The notes beneath the pieces were generated by a model. That model did no database searches and had not been told where the DNA came from. It was given only the letters and a program-made list of their open reading frames with translations. The translations under genes were made by a program, and so were the position numbers. From Sthenelais limicola (Eukaryota > Annelida > Polychaeta > Phyllodocida > Sigalionidae), in NCBI GenBank assembly GCA_942159475.1, contig OW804096.1, forward strand, positions 138,631,972 to 138,695,971: 64,000 nt of DNA. Direction: 5' to 3'. This document shows positions 1 through 13,900 of the stretch, in pieces (the stretch's first letter is position 1; each line of letters begins with the position of its first letter).

Positions 1-692
1 TCTGTTCCTGCAATAAACAAGTTAAGAAAAAAAAGGGTATGGAAATATTCTCTGCTCAATGTTCGTGTCTAAGGCCAACACAATAATAGATATGATTCTG
101 GTTTACCTCATAAAAATTTGTTTGACAAAAAAGCTAATTAAATCAGGAGCAAAAATTTTCCTCATCAGAAAACCAACCGAAAGTCTATTTCTCATGTTTA
201 AAGCCACATTTTTAGTTCAAAAACAAAAATATTTTCTACCTTTTGTTCCGTTCCAAGCCATCTAAAAGTTATTTGACCAATATTTGGAAGGATTTTGTCC
301 AGTTGATTTTGCTACACACTCTAGCTAGGTCCAAACCCTCAGATCAGATAACAATGGTATGTCAGCCTACTTCGCTATAATCAGTTTCCTGGCCTAGAAC
401 TCGGCGTTTTAATGGGATTATAATGACATATTGCGGTCTTAATGGAGTTATGATATGGCACTTGCGGTTTGAAGCGAGAGGCTTTCCCTTTGTTTGAAGG
501 GATTTTCTCAACTTTGGGCCTAGACTGTACAGGGCTTCTAAAACGTTTCGGTTTATATGTTTATTGATAGCATTTTGTTACATTGTACAATATTCTCAGT
601 GTATCAAATTTGGAGAATCCCTCCTTACGATGACTTCACTTATTATCGTTCTCTCTCGGCCTATTCCACTTTCGATTCTTATATAAAACATA
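1..692. other. Noncoding, nothing recognised
   Basis: AT-rich sequence before the first recognisable repeat. I see no exon with a splice acceptor, no convincing open frame and no clear repeat. It is probably intron of the mucin-like gene, because the first visible exon begins in mid-codon and needs an upstream exon. Confidence 0.5.
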
Positions 693-857
693 CAGTGGAA
701 CCTCTCATAAAGACCACCTCTCTATAAAGACCGCCCCTCTATTAAGACCATGCAGTTTCTCTCAGTCCCAAATTGTTTTCCTCTTATTAGATTAGCTCCT
801 CTAATGAGACCACAAATCAGTCAGTCCCAAGGGTGGTCTCAATAGAGAGGTTCCACT
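693..857. mobile_element. Short Tc1/mariner-like MITE with TA target
   Basis: Starts CAGTGGAACCTCTC and ends with the inverted copy GAGAGGTTCCACT, flanked on both sides by TA. The ends and TA duplication match the style of Tc1/mariner-derived short elements. Inside are repeats of a (T)AAAGACC-like motif in both orientations. There is no coding capacity. The last base of the right end differs from a perfect mirror. Confidence 0.75.
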
Positions 858-1047
858 ATATTGTTAAATTTTCAGTAATTTTATTTAGCTACCTCAGTAG
901 AATTAAGATATAGAATGCAGCTTTAAAACAATTATTGTTATAGAATTTTGCAAACTGAAGAGACTATTATAGCGACTATAAGCCAGAAACATGTATACAT
1001 TCATTGTGGCCTAACTTGTCAAATAAGGCAAGGTTAGGGTCACAGAT

Positions 1048-1463
1048 GTGATGTGTTTCAGGAAAATGAGTCAAAAGTCGCAAAATTGCTATTTTTCAAA
1101 TTATTTTATTCACAAGATGTCTTTGGTGGAATGTTTTTATTTGGGGGATGCCTAACGCTGTCTATAACATAAATACATGTACTAAATTTCAAGACAGTGT
1201 ATTAAATATATCCGTGCATTTCGAAGGTCATCTTATAGAGTACATTTAATTACTTTACTGGTTATTGCCGCCCAAGAAATAGTGCAAAGTTTTGTTGTTT
1301 TTTTTTCAAAAAAAAAATATCAAACTTGAAATATAGAAATAGGTATTTGATTATTAAACTGTTTACTATCATCGGAATCGGCTTGATCTCATCTTTTCAA
1401 ATATGATGATATCTCAAAATCGATTATTTGCGACTTGTGACTCATTTTCCTAAAACACATTAC
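1048..1463. mobile_element. MITE family B, copy 1
   Basis: Left end GTGATGTGTTTCAGGAAAAT followed by GAGTCA and AGTCGCAAAA; the right end is the inverted counterpart finishing in CATTAC then AAAT. Length is about 416 bp. It is one of about 15 copies in the window, and the left flank (AGAT) only partly matches the right (AAAT). Confidence 0.85.
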
Positions 1464-1796
1464 AAATATTTCTTTTAATATATTTAGAATTACAAAGCTG
1501 AAAGCTATCTGAGCGGGTTCTATCCTCACACTCTAAAATTGTAGTAATACTTGAACTTTGAAATCTTCAGATCATTTCTAGCGTAAATATAATGTCGTCA
1601 AAGTTTTGCCTCACATCAGAACGAAAAGGGTTTCAGCCTCCGTCTTCAATTTCCTTTCAAGTCCCTCTCAAATTTAATTAAAATCATTATTCAAAATTAC
1701 CATTCAAAAGAATAGCCCTAGCTAGATAGGAAAAAATATATATATATACAGCATAATGACAAATTATACATTTAATTAAAAACATTTTTATTGCAG

Positions 1797-1915
1797 AGAC
1801 ACTGGCATTACCTTTCTCTGAGTTCAAGAATTATAAGGCTACTGAAACCACTACTAGAATATTCAATCCCCCATATCCGCTCCCGATCGATGGCAAGCTG
1901 TATAAGTCCATCTAT
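1797..1915 (+). CDS. Exon 1 in window: NIDO domain, N-terminal part
   Basis: Acceptor TTGCAG before 1797 and donor GTAAGT after 1915. The exon begins with the last two bases of a codon and ends in phase 0. The translation includes [11 protein letters not shown] and ends KLYKSIY, which runs into the next exon to form the K-S-I-Y-x-S-x-x-G-L-V-I-F pattern typical of NIDO domains (Y-V-S-T-N-G-L-I-S-F). Confidence 0.8.
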
Positions 1916-4900
1916 GTAAGTACGACAGATATTGATCTATGTATCGTGACAAATGTGATCTTACAGAAAAATTAGACTAAGGTCACAAAAAAATATTTTT
2001 CAAATGGATTTTCCACTGCATGATTGTAAGAATACTTTCTCCCTCCTTCGCACCACCAATTGGCAGCTGTACACATTTAGTAAATTCTGCTATTAAAATT
2101 AGTCTGCAATTAGGTCAATACTAGGTACATTCGAGTATATTCGGCATTGCATCGATTCTAACCATCTGTTTGGTGTGTTTGGTTATGTTCAATTATGCTT
2201 TGAGTCTCATTTTATATCAAATTCGGGGTTATTTGGGAGAGTTTCTGAATGTGAATTGTGCATTTACTGGAAATTTCACCCTCTAACATTGTTCACCCAT
2301 GACATGATCCTTTCTTCATTGGCAGGCGTCCAAATCTGGACTAGTCATTTTCTGTCCCGCCAAGAATGCCCCTGGCGGCGTTAAAAAGGACTTCCCAAAT
2401 CCCAAGGCTTCCATGTCAGATATGTACACCAACCTACCGGACGGGTATGAACACTGTGCATTCGTCGCCCCATATTGGGCAAACAGTTTCATCGGTACAC
2501 AGGTAAGATAAGATAAGATAAGAAAATCTTTTTTTTTTTTTTTTTAAAAAGGTTTTATTCAACATATCCTGCCGACTAGGCTCATACAATTCTAATCAAC
2601 GTTCAATTATTGTGTCCCTCTTTATTTTTTATTTTTTTTTGTATTTTCAGTTTTTCTCTTTCATGTCATCCCTCCTGAACAAACAGGTTTCATACGAAGC
2701 TTACAATTATTATGGAGATATTAACTCACAATCATAATTCATCAAGTGTTATACCATATACCTTCTGTCTCTGCGATTTTACACCTGTTATTCCTCCAGT
2801 TAACATATGAGTTGGTTCCAGAGATTTGTGTTCTAGAAAATCTTTTATTTTTAATCTTTTATTTTTCAACTGTTCGATATTACAGTAGGAAAGAGGACAA
2901 AAAGGTCTACATGTCTATATGAAAAGTTAATTCCATTTCTGCCGACAGTTACCATTAATTTTGAAGGCCTTTATCCTATACTGGACTTAGGCATTAGATA
3001 TGTAGAGGATATGATTAGACAAATATTGAGAATATAGGGTGTATCAGATGGACCTACGACTAATAAACGTTGAATTCTTATCAACATTTTGTGAGTATAG
3101 CATTGGATCTACTTACTAGATGCTTTACATGTTCTAATAAGAATAAAAAAATAAAATTCATGATTTTTGTATGAAAGTATTTCAATGGCCTGCCAATTTT
3201 GTACTATATTGGTCTGTTGGCAACATAATAATACATACAGATGAGAGAGTGAAATACATTATTTAAGATTAAGATACTTTTATTTTCGATATTTTTTAAG
3301 TAGTAAGTAGATATTATAATAAGTAGGTATATATATATATATATATAAAATTTTTATTCAATCTTGTCAGATACATGAAAAGGACAATTGTGTCTAATAC
3401 TAGTTGTACTAATATTAGTTCTTCCGACTGGCCCTAGACCTTCACTGACCAAATAAAGGAAGTTTAATAAAGTACAATTATATAATACAACATTCTCCTA
3501 TTGGTTCAGAGTACAATATTATACAATTTACATGAGTACAATATTAAACAATTACAATTTACTTGTTAAACAATTAACAATTTACATGTTATACAAAATT
3601 CCATAAATTTGTTCACTGAGATTCCCTGAAAGTTGTTATTTTGTAAAGATTATTTCTTTTAATCTGATTATTTTTAAAAGATTTTATTTACTCTGGGTTT
3701 GCATGTTCCTTAGTTGAGTTTTATTTTGCACAAGTTGCACAAGTTGCACAAGTTGCACAGTGCTTGCATAGACAAATCAGTGAAATACGCACTGTGCATA
3801 ACTCAACCCAGATACGTTGCTCTCAGAGCAATGTGTTAAAATAAGGTTTATCATTTCTCTATATTTTAAGATTCTGGCTATTTAATAGTCTACGATCTTT
3901 CCTGAGTCTTTTCTCATTTAATTTAAAAGGTTTTTCTTTATACCAGGTGTACCCAGTTGGTGACTCTTAGTGTTATATTGATTGGGAATGGGTTCCTACT
4001 GGTTCAGGCAGAAAACCTGAGCAGTAGGAAACCCATTGTTTTAAGGCTTACCAGCCGACATAATGTCTGGAAGTTCTATGGACTGTCTGGAAAGATTCTA
4101 TTGTTTCAGTACTTCGAAATAGTCTAGAGAGACTTATTTTTTCATTGGTGGAGAACCCGGGCTTATACAATTATAAAAACAGGTTAACTAACTAGTTGGT
4201 TGAAGGAGCGTGAATATCCTTAGCGACTGAAACCAACAAGTTAGTTAACATATTTATTATACATGCTTTCAATCATGAAAATAGAAACAAATCGAGTCAT
4301 GAATTTGAAATTCACCGGTAATTTTAGTAGAAAAAACAGATTGGTTGCCATGCCAACCCACGTAAATCACTAGTGAAATAAATATGCACTATGCGTAAAT
4401 CAGTCTAGATACATTGTTTTAGAGAAATGCGTGTATAAAAATGATAAATATTCAATTCAAGTCATTTTTTCCTTACTTGTAGGGTGATTCCGGGTTGTAT
4501 GTCAAAGAGCTCAATTCATCACAAGAATTTGAATCGAACTTCAATGCATCTTCAGATAGGACAGCCAAGGCCGTCCATGACATAATGCAGACATATGGAA
4601 TAGTCCCAGAATACACCCTAGTACATACATTGTATGAGGCCAGGTTTAGCAATACAACAACAGAGGTTGGTATACATGTTTTGGGTCATACCTTCAGACA
4701 ATGTACAATTGGTCTTCACCAATCCCATCAAATAACCCAAATTTAAGACGAAAATCCGGTTCAAAATTTATACAGTTCAGCATAACCAGAGTATGAATAC
4801 ATGTACCAAATTTCAAGACTGGGTATTAAATATATACATGCATATATCTGGGGTTATCCTAAGGAGTATATATATATATATAAAGATTTTTATTCCGAAT

Positions 4901-7900
4901 TATTTGATCATACATATAATACTTTGCACATCATACATAGTCAATACAATAAAACAGGAATTGGGCATTAATAATCCTCTACCATGAGGTCTTCCAGACC
5001 GCCCAAAATAAACTTATTTAACTACTTTACTAGTAATTGACCATTGCAAATATAGCAAACATTTTCTTCCTGTATAAAACTATAGAAATACTTATCAGAT
5101 GCCCTAACGTATACCATCATTGGACTCGGCTTGATCTAATCTATTCAAATAGGATGGTACCCCAAAATTGACATTCATTAATAGTCTCCCTTAAAATCTA
5201 TAGTTCAGCAATAGTTCTTCTCTAAAGAATATAAGTACTAAATAAAAAAGGGAAAAAAAAGTGACATTTTTACTTTTGATATGAACTAACGTGATGGACG
5301 ACACAAACATATTATGTCCTATACTGAAGTATTGTATATGTTTCAAACCTGAAATGTTCTTGAGAATATTATATGAAAATAATTTTACCAACATAAACAT
5401 GATGTTGTTCAGTACATTAACTTTCATTGGAGTTTTAAAGATTTAAAAGTTTCTTCTCAATTCACATTAGACACAAACAAGATAATATAACACTTTAAAC
5501 AGTAATAAGCAAGAAGGACATAATTCCAGTATTAAACTTCAACTTACAAGTAATGGGCCTAATCCACTAAGCCGATTATCATGTGCTTCTTACAGAATTT
5601 AGTAGGAAAGAATCCTATGCGGCGCACAATTGCATGAGAATCGGCTTGGTGGATCAGGCCCTTAAGTCTCAGTTAACTGTAAAAATAGATGTCAAGTAAT
5701 TAAATGTGGTTCTTTCCGCAGACAATGACTTGCCAGACCATATTCGCGACCAATTTCACAACGACGTTGATAGTAACACTTTATCTTCAAGGTAGAATGA
5801 ATTTGAAGGTTGTCTCCAACACCAAAACACAGGTAATCTTTAACTTCTTAATGCAGGAACTCCACTATGGGAAAAACGGCCAAAAACGGCTGCGACGAAT
5901 TTTTTGCGACGAAATATCTAATGAAGTTAGATATTTTGCAATTGTTGGCAACAAATAAATGTGTTGCCGACAACCTATTTTACCCCCTCATCCACTAGAA
6001 TTTGTATTCATGTCCAATTTTCCGAATTTTTAGAAATGTCGGCAACGAATTTTGCCTGTTGGCGCCGTTTTTTACCTATAGTGGAGTTCCGCTATAAGAC
6101 ATTCTTTTCTCTCTTCGTTCTTCTTTTCCATCGGTTATCCCTGTCGTTATTTCATGGGAACACTCTTTTGCTTTGGAATTTTTTCATTTTAACTATATAT
6201 TTTAACTATATACTTCTTTGTAAATGTTATTAGGCAGGCAGTGGGTACATCGTCACTGCGACGACACTGAACGTATATTCCTGCAATAAAATATGTTCCA
6301 AAAAACACTAATCTACATGTTTTGCAGGGGTCCATTTCTCCGTTTGGGACGTTGAATTGAATTTAACCGAATTGAATTAAAAAACGTTTATTAAGCCTTT
6401 AATGATGGGACCAGCCAGCTATCTTGCTAAATTCTATATGCTAAATGCTATCACGCTTTTGGTAAAACTTTGTGTATGGTAATTCTCTAGAAACATGATA
6501 GAAGCGATTCCTTTCTTTTGCTGCATCTCAAGTAATACACAAATGTGATGTGTGTCAGGAAAATGAGTCATGAGTCGCAAAATTGATATTTTACAAAATG
6601 TTTTTTTCACAAGATCACATTGTTGGAATGTTCTAATTCTTGATGGGTTTATCACCTATAGCTACATCAATCGATGTCTCAAATTTCAGGACAATGTATC
6701 TAATATATCCTTTAGTTTTAAAGGTCCTCATATGGACTAAATTTAGTTACTTTACTGTTTATTGACCCCCAGAAATATTGGAAACTTTTTTTTTTCAAAA
6801 ACGAAAAATAATATCAAATTAAAATCTAGAAATACTTATCAGATCATTAGACTGTTTACTATCACTAGAATCGGCTTGATCTCATCTTTTCAAATATAAT
6901 GGTATCTCAAAATCCAGTTTTTGCGACTTATGACTCATTTTCCTGGAACACATCACAAATGTGGTTGTTATGCTGGATATTCTGTCCATTTTACCATAAT
7001 ACCACGATAGGGGACTTGCATAGCCTCCATCTTGAATCATGATTCGCATGGAATTATGGGACTAAAGGTACAGTGTCAAATCTATAGAAAATATGTCATT
7101 CATTGCATTGGATATGTATATGTACTTTAATGTCAATATCCATGTGTTTTACATGTTTCCATAAAACATCGCCTAATGTTCAAATACGAACAAATATACA
7201 AACGAAAACTCAACCCCTATGGTTGAAAAGATTGTATCAATTCAATATGAATTACGATTTCTGGATCATTTGACCACTTTTGTTCTATACACTATTGTTA
7301 CTCAGCTAACCATCTTGCAAAATCAACACATTACTTAGAAGACCAACATTTTATAGGGGCGGCCATTAGATCGTTGACCTAATGGCTGATTGTTACCCCT
7401 ATAAACATGTAACCACCGTGTCCAGTAGGGCTTGAGATCCTCCCTACTCAGGGAGTTTGACCCACTGACTTTGCCTTAAATTTGACATAATAAAAGTAAC
7501 AACAACAACAACAAAGCCTCCATCTTTCCCATTATGCATTTGGTTTTCATAGATCATTTACACAAGCTGTGATATTGGTGACAGTTTTCTTGTACTTTTG
7601 GATATAAAAATGTTGCCGAATATTTGTGTGTCTGATTTCATCGGAATTCCATTCCGGGATGCATTGTGACAGACATGCGCAGTGTCACATGCAACTCCCC
7701 TATTACATAAACATACAATAGGGGATTTGCATAGCCGCCATTTTGAATCTTGATTCGCATGGAATTATGGGACTAATGGTACAGTGTAAAATCTATAGAA
7801 AACATGTCATGTTCAGCATGGAATATTTATCAGTGATCTTATGTAATATCCATATGTTATACATGTTTCCATCACACAAGTCCCTATCTTTCCCATCATG

Positions 7901-10900
7901 CATTTGGTTTCTATAGATCATTGATACAAGCTATAATATTTGTGAAAACATTTTTGCAATTTTTGATAAAAACGTTGCCAAATAGTTGTATGTCAGACTT
8001 TAACTGAATCCGTCCCAGCATGCATTGCAGTAGACATGCGCAGTGAGACATGCAACTCTCCTATTAATAAGACTATTTTTGAACAGGCCAACACATTGCC
8101 AGTACGTATAGGAGAGGCTACCCCACCAAACAACGCAAGAGAGTCCCAATATACCACAAGTGGAGTGGCTGGGTTGGAGGGAATGTCCGCTGACCTGGCG
8201 GCTAAAAACACTCCTATTGGCTACATCGCCTACAACTACAGTAATCCTGGTCTTGCTAACTATGGCATCCAGTGTAGGGATTGGCTAGCCAACGGTGCTG
8301 CCAGTACAAGTAATGCAAATAGTGGTGAGAGACTCATTTATTCATTTATTCATTTATTTATTTATTTATTCTCTGAAATGTATTACAACAGAGCAGACAG
8401 CATCTCTACGATGATGCTGATGATGTGTTTCTGCAATTAAAAACTGTATTCATTCATTTATTTATTCATGCATTCATTTGTTTTGTTCAATCATTCATTA
8501 ATTTGCAAACCAGTCATGCTGGGCCTATTTTACGATATTAATCATAATTAAATGAATAATTTCAGATCTAAATAAGAGGTGTCCAACAACCAAAAACCAG
8601 ACAACTTCAACTTCCAGCTGGAAGTATGTGGAGACGTATAATTCAATCGACGTTTACCATAGAAAAAAGGGTAGGTTCCTTCAGCTTCCATATATGGGTC
8701 AGATTTACGGAAAATGCACAATCTACAGTTCTACACATCTATCAAGTTCTACTAAATTAGAGTGAAAATTGATAAATACTAGGTATATCTGAGTGTATTT
8801 TGTATTGTATTCATTCAATAATTCTGTCTGGTTATGTTGAACTATAATTTGAAGCTCATTTTTGTCTCAAATTTGGGTTATTTGACAGGATTGGTGAAGG
8901 CCAATTGTTCATTTTCTGAAGATCTGACCCATTAATTAATGACGTTATTGCGTGATGATAACAAAACAGATTGATGATCTTTATCATATGTATAGTTGAT
9001 TATTGAAGAAAGAATAAAGCATGATATCTAGAAATTAAAATGAACTAGTATATCAAGTTAGTACTATAATTTATAAACAACACTGTCCAATCCGTAGCAA
9101 ATAGTTATTCTAACACAAAAATAGGAGAAATTTAAGAAACTAGATACAACTTTTGAGCCTCAGACTAATACAAAAATACTATTGTAATTGAATAAAACAA
9201 AAAATGCTCAATAATCTCGTACCTTTCATTATTTTTTTTTAAAGATCTTATTTAAACTGGGTTTATTATGATTCTAGGTTGAGGATTTTTGCATGGCCAA
9301 GCACTTTGTTTTTGTCTATACCTCAGTCAGACAATCATAATGACTAGCAAATACCCTTCGCACGGGATTTGCTAGTGGGACAGTGGGGCCCACATCTCCC
9401 CACTCTCCTTGTTCCCTCTCCAACCATCTTTCTCTTTCAAGTTGTCTCTGTAAGTTAGTATCTGTATTAACATTCATACCTCAAATGGAACAGTGTTAAA
9501 ATGTTTTTTTGTCACTGTTGTATTGTTGTTGCCTCCCATTCCCTCCCCCCCCCCCCCCCGCCCTTCCTGGGTATGATCATAAACTGCCTCCCTCTCAGCT
9601 CTCCCGCCCTTGATATAACACTTCAAAGTGTTGATAAGGGCGTAAAGCAACCAATCTCACTCACTCACCCCCCCCCTGCCCTCTCCCCCCTCCCCCTGCC
9701 CCTCCCCCGTCACTCTCCCTCCTTCCCCTCCCTGCCCCTCTTCCCCCGCCCCTCTCCCCCCACCCCTACCCCTCCCCCTCCCCCTGCCCCATATACCTCA
9801 AATGGAACCCTGTTAAGATGTTTTTTTGCCTCCCATTGCCTCTCCCCCTGCCCCCACAATGGACATTTCCTGAGTTCCTTTCGGTGGAAATATGGTGAAA
9901 TATATCAACTCCCATCCCGAAGTGAAGCAACAACTTGTCATGGTACCTGTCCATGACGCCATGCTTTGGGTGACCCAGACACCTGGCGTAGGGGCACTGA
10001 TAGGTTTGTTTTCAGGCAGCACTGGGGGCCCAATGAGGGTGCTCCATGTAAACCCATTTCTAACCCCTTTCCAACCCTAATTTGTTAATGAAACATAGTG
10101 GAATGGCTCGGCACCATTTTCAGCAATGTGTATGTGAAATATAATGGAGATCTGGCCAGCGGTTTCAGAGAAGATAGCAGTTTAAGGCTCGAAACGCTTA
10201 TTTTATTAATATAGAGATAATGTAGTGTCCGATCGATAACCTTGAGCAACTATGGAAACTCAATATGTCAGATCAAAGAACAACGACAACAACAGGTTAC
10301 TCAAATAACAGACACATAACTCACATAAAAAGGCAATGCACTGCCGTAAGGTGTTCAATACATAATGACATGAAGTTCACATGAGTAGAAGTATAGTATA
10401 AAGGATAAAATCAGTAAAAAAACAGGATAAACACGACCACTGTCGGTCAATAACATAACATATAACTAACCAAAAGCAGAACCAGGTGTTGGTTATGTGA
10501 GCCCGACTCTTGTTCAGCAAATGCCAATCCAGAGCCGTGCACCACAATAAGTTTGTTTTATTCAGGTTATGTCTTACACTTGTGCACTATTCTAAGTGAT
10601 CAATAGGAGTGATATTTAAGGGTGAAATCGCCAGAAAATGTACAATTAGCCTTCACCAATCCTCTCAAATGACCAAATTTAAGACATGAATCAGATTTCA
10701 GTTCAGCCTAACCAAACAGATTGCTAGAATCAATGCAATGCCGAATGTAGGCTACTCAAATTTACCTAGTATCGGCCAAATTGTAGCCTAATTTAACAGA
10801 ATTTACTAAATGTGTACAGTTGCCAATTGGACATTTTCTGAAAATCTGACCCTAAAACCAAGGTGTTGACCTCACACCTTAATAGGGAATGTGCATGTCC

Positions 10901-13900
10901 GCCATCTTGAATCTTTCTCTTTCAACCTCTGTTACTTAGTACCCATATTATTGGGACCCTTTTAAGATTCTTTTCTTGGTCACTGTTCCAACTGCCTGCC
11001 CACACAAAGCCGATTTGCCTCCCGATTGCCCCCCGATTTGGGTCTCCCAATGAATACCATGATTTCATCCTGGTTTATATTTTTGAAATAACATAAACCA
11101 GGATTTGAAATGAAATCATAGGATTCATCGGGAGACCCAAATCGGGGGGCAATCGGGAGGCAAATCAGCGGTCTGTGGGTAGGGTTATATATAAAAAGCA
11201 TGTCCACTGCGAAATCTCCAGCAATCCCTCCAGCACTTGGAGATGCGGAGAATTACACTTTTCTCTTACAGATTAAATTATAGATACCTTACATATAATT
11301 ATTTGGGTCAGATTTTCAGAAAAAGTACAATTGGCAGCTCTACACATTTAGGAAATTCTCCTAAATTAGGCTGGAAAATGATGAATACCGGGTATATCTG
11401 AGTATATTTGGTATTGCATTGATTTAAAGTATTATTTCTGTTATGCCAACTGCATTTTGAAGCTCATTTTTGTTTTAATATGGGTTATTCGAGAGAATTT
11501 GTGAAGGCAAATTGTACATTTTCTGATAAAACTGACCTATTTACTAATTTCACATATTTACAGCAAACGGGTGGACTCCAAGCTGTGCCTATAGACAAGG
11601 TGGGTCCCTCAACACAGAAGAAGATCTGTGCAAAAACCGTTTCGTGAAAGTCGCCAATAATCAGCCTGATGACCTGACCGAAGGCTGTAATCTGTGTCTC
11701 AAGATGTCTGATGAACATGCAGCTGACTTCTCAGCCAGATATCCAGTCTCCAATTCTGATTATTACAAAGCCCCCAATTCTGGTAAGTAGAGTATTTAGT
11801 GACTAAAGCCCTGCACACACACAGCGGATTTGCGTCCCGATTGTCCCCTGATTTAGGTCTTCTGGTGAATCCTATGATTTCATTTCCAATTCTGGTTCAT
11901 GTTATTTCAAAAACATAAACAAAGATTAGAAATGAAATCATAGGATTCATCAGAAGTCAGTTTGTAATCGATCTCGACGTTGAGTCAAATCACACGACAC
12001 CCCAAAGCAATTTGACCCAACGTCGAGATCAATTTATGACATGTAACTGTACTGATCAACTTGAATAAAAATCTTTATATAATTATATATAATTACAAAC
12101 CGAACAGAGTGCTATTAGGTATTTATTACATACTAAATCAACAAGAGAACTCAATTTTAATAGTATTTTACCTTACTTTCCATCAATCTTGTGGATATTC
12201 AGCTCAAATAGCACATAGGTACTATTTGACTTTTCATATAGCACCCCTGGATAGTGTTATACCGCTAGGTGGCACAGCACTCACTATAGGCGAGAGCAAT
12301 TAAGGATGAGTGATGGGTAACGCCACTCACTCTAGATTTGCAACTCAACTGACTTAGAAGTGTTTCATTGTAGCTCCCCAGGATCTTTGATATAATTTAG
12401 GAACATTTATAGATTATACCCCCCCAAGGGTGTAACACTGGTGGAGAACCCGGGCTCTATCATAGGACTAACTCATTAACAACACGTATATATATCAATT
12501 CAGCACCCCTGAAAATCCTAATATAAACTTGATATAAATATAACTGTCTGTTATTATTACTGTATTAAATGTATGCTCTGTTTTGGGTACTTTTCGCCAC
12601 ACAAACTATGTTGAACGTCTTGTTGCATCCTTTTATCGTACTTGTTCTGTTCTGTATCCCTGTCATACCATGTTAGTCACATTACTCTTGTCATAATTAT
12701 TTACTCGCTTTTATTAGTTACTATGTCACACTTATTTAACGCCAGTCTGACAAAACTAGACTAGCTTGTGTAGTACTTTTTAACAAACGTCCTTCTAATA
12801 ATAAGAACATATTTAGTAAAAAATAAGGACATATTTAATAGTAAAAATTGTAAAGACCACGAACTGGTTTATAACATTATTCTATAGCTCTAGCTGTCCA
12901 GTAGTTGTAGGAAACAAAACCAAGCCTAAGATTGACAAGAAGGCATGGGCTGGAAGAGATCCTCGGATATGCCCATAACCTATTTTCCTGTACAATCTTA
13001 ATTTTGGAAATAAAGAATTGGTTATTATTATCATTATTATTATTAAAATACAAATACAATGTCTTGCAGCTGCTTCAGTGGGAGACCCCCATATAATCAC
13101 CCTGGATGGCCTGGAGTTCCCACTCAATGTGCACACGGAGCTTACTCTCTACCAGACTTCTACCTTCCTGCTACAAGGCAGGACTGACCTGGCCTATACC
13201 ACTAACCCACCATCAAGGGCCACCGTGTGGACAGCATTCGCAGCCAAGCAGACATCACCCGATAGCTCTGGGGTGATGGTGTCCTACGATCAGAACACAA
13301 AGGCCTATGGTATGTACACTGGGACATAAGTGATGTGTTATAGGAAAATGAGTCATAAGTCGCAAAATTGATATTTTTCAAAGTGTTTTTTCCACAAGAT
13401 CACATTATTGGAATGTTCTATTTTTTGTTGGGTTTATCACTTATAGCTATATCAATCGATGTATCAAATTTCATTTGTTATATTTACCTTATTATTACTG
13501 TATTTCTAGCCAAATTATCGAAACTTTGGTTGAAATCTTTCGAAACGTTGAAGGCAGCGCTACACAGCAGAGCGCAACGTCACCAAGTGCGCAACATCGG
13601 CAAACCAATGAAATTGCATCATATTGGTCATGTGTTTATGCCCCGCTCAAATAGCACATAGGTGCTATTTGACTTTTCAAATAGCACCCCTGAATAGCAC
13701 CCTCGAAATCACATGAAATGTAATATTGTATGATGTAATATGTAATAATCTCTTGAATAATATATGTTAATTCATTCCTTGTGAAACAGAGGTTTATGTG
13801 GACGGGGTAAAAAAGACCGATGACTTCTCGGGTGATGGCTATACTTACACCAATGTTCTAGTCGTTGAGGACTCCGTAGCCATAGTCATGGTATTTGAAA

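Noticed and set aside
1..1796. Signal peptide or first exon of the mucin-like gene
   Set aside because: No ATG-led frame with a donor in the right phase and a hydrophobic start was found; the first exon is assumed to be upstream.
9501..9956. Proline-rich frame of 151 codons
   Set aside because: Created by the C-rich tract; no start context, no conservation pattern, and it overlaps a retroposon tail.
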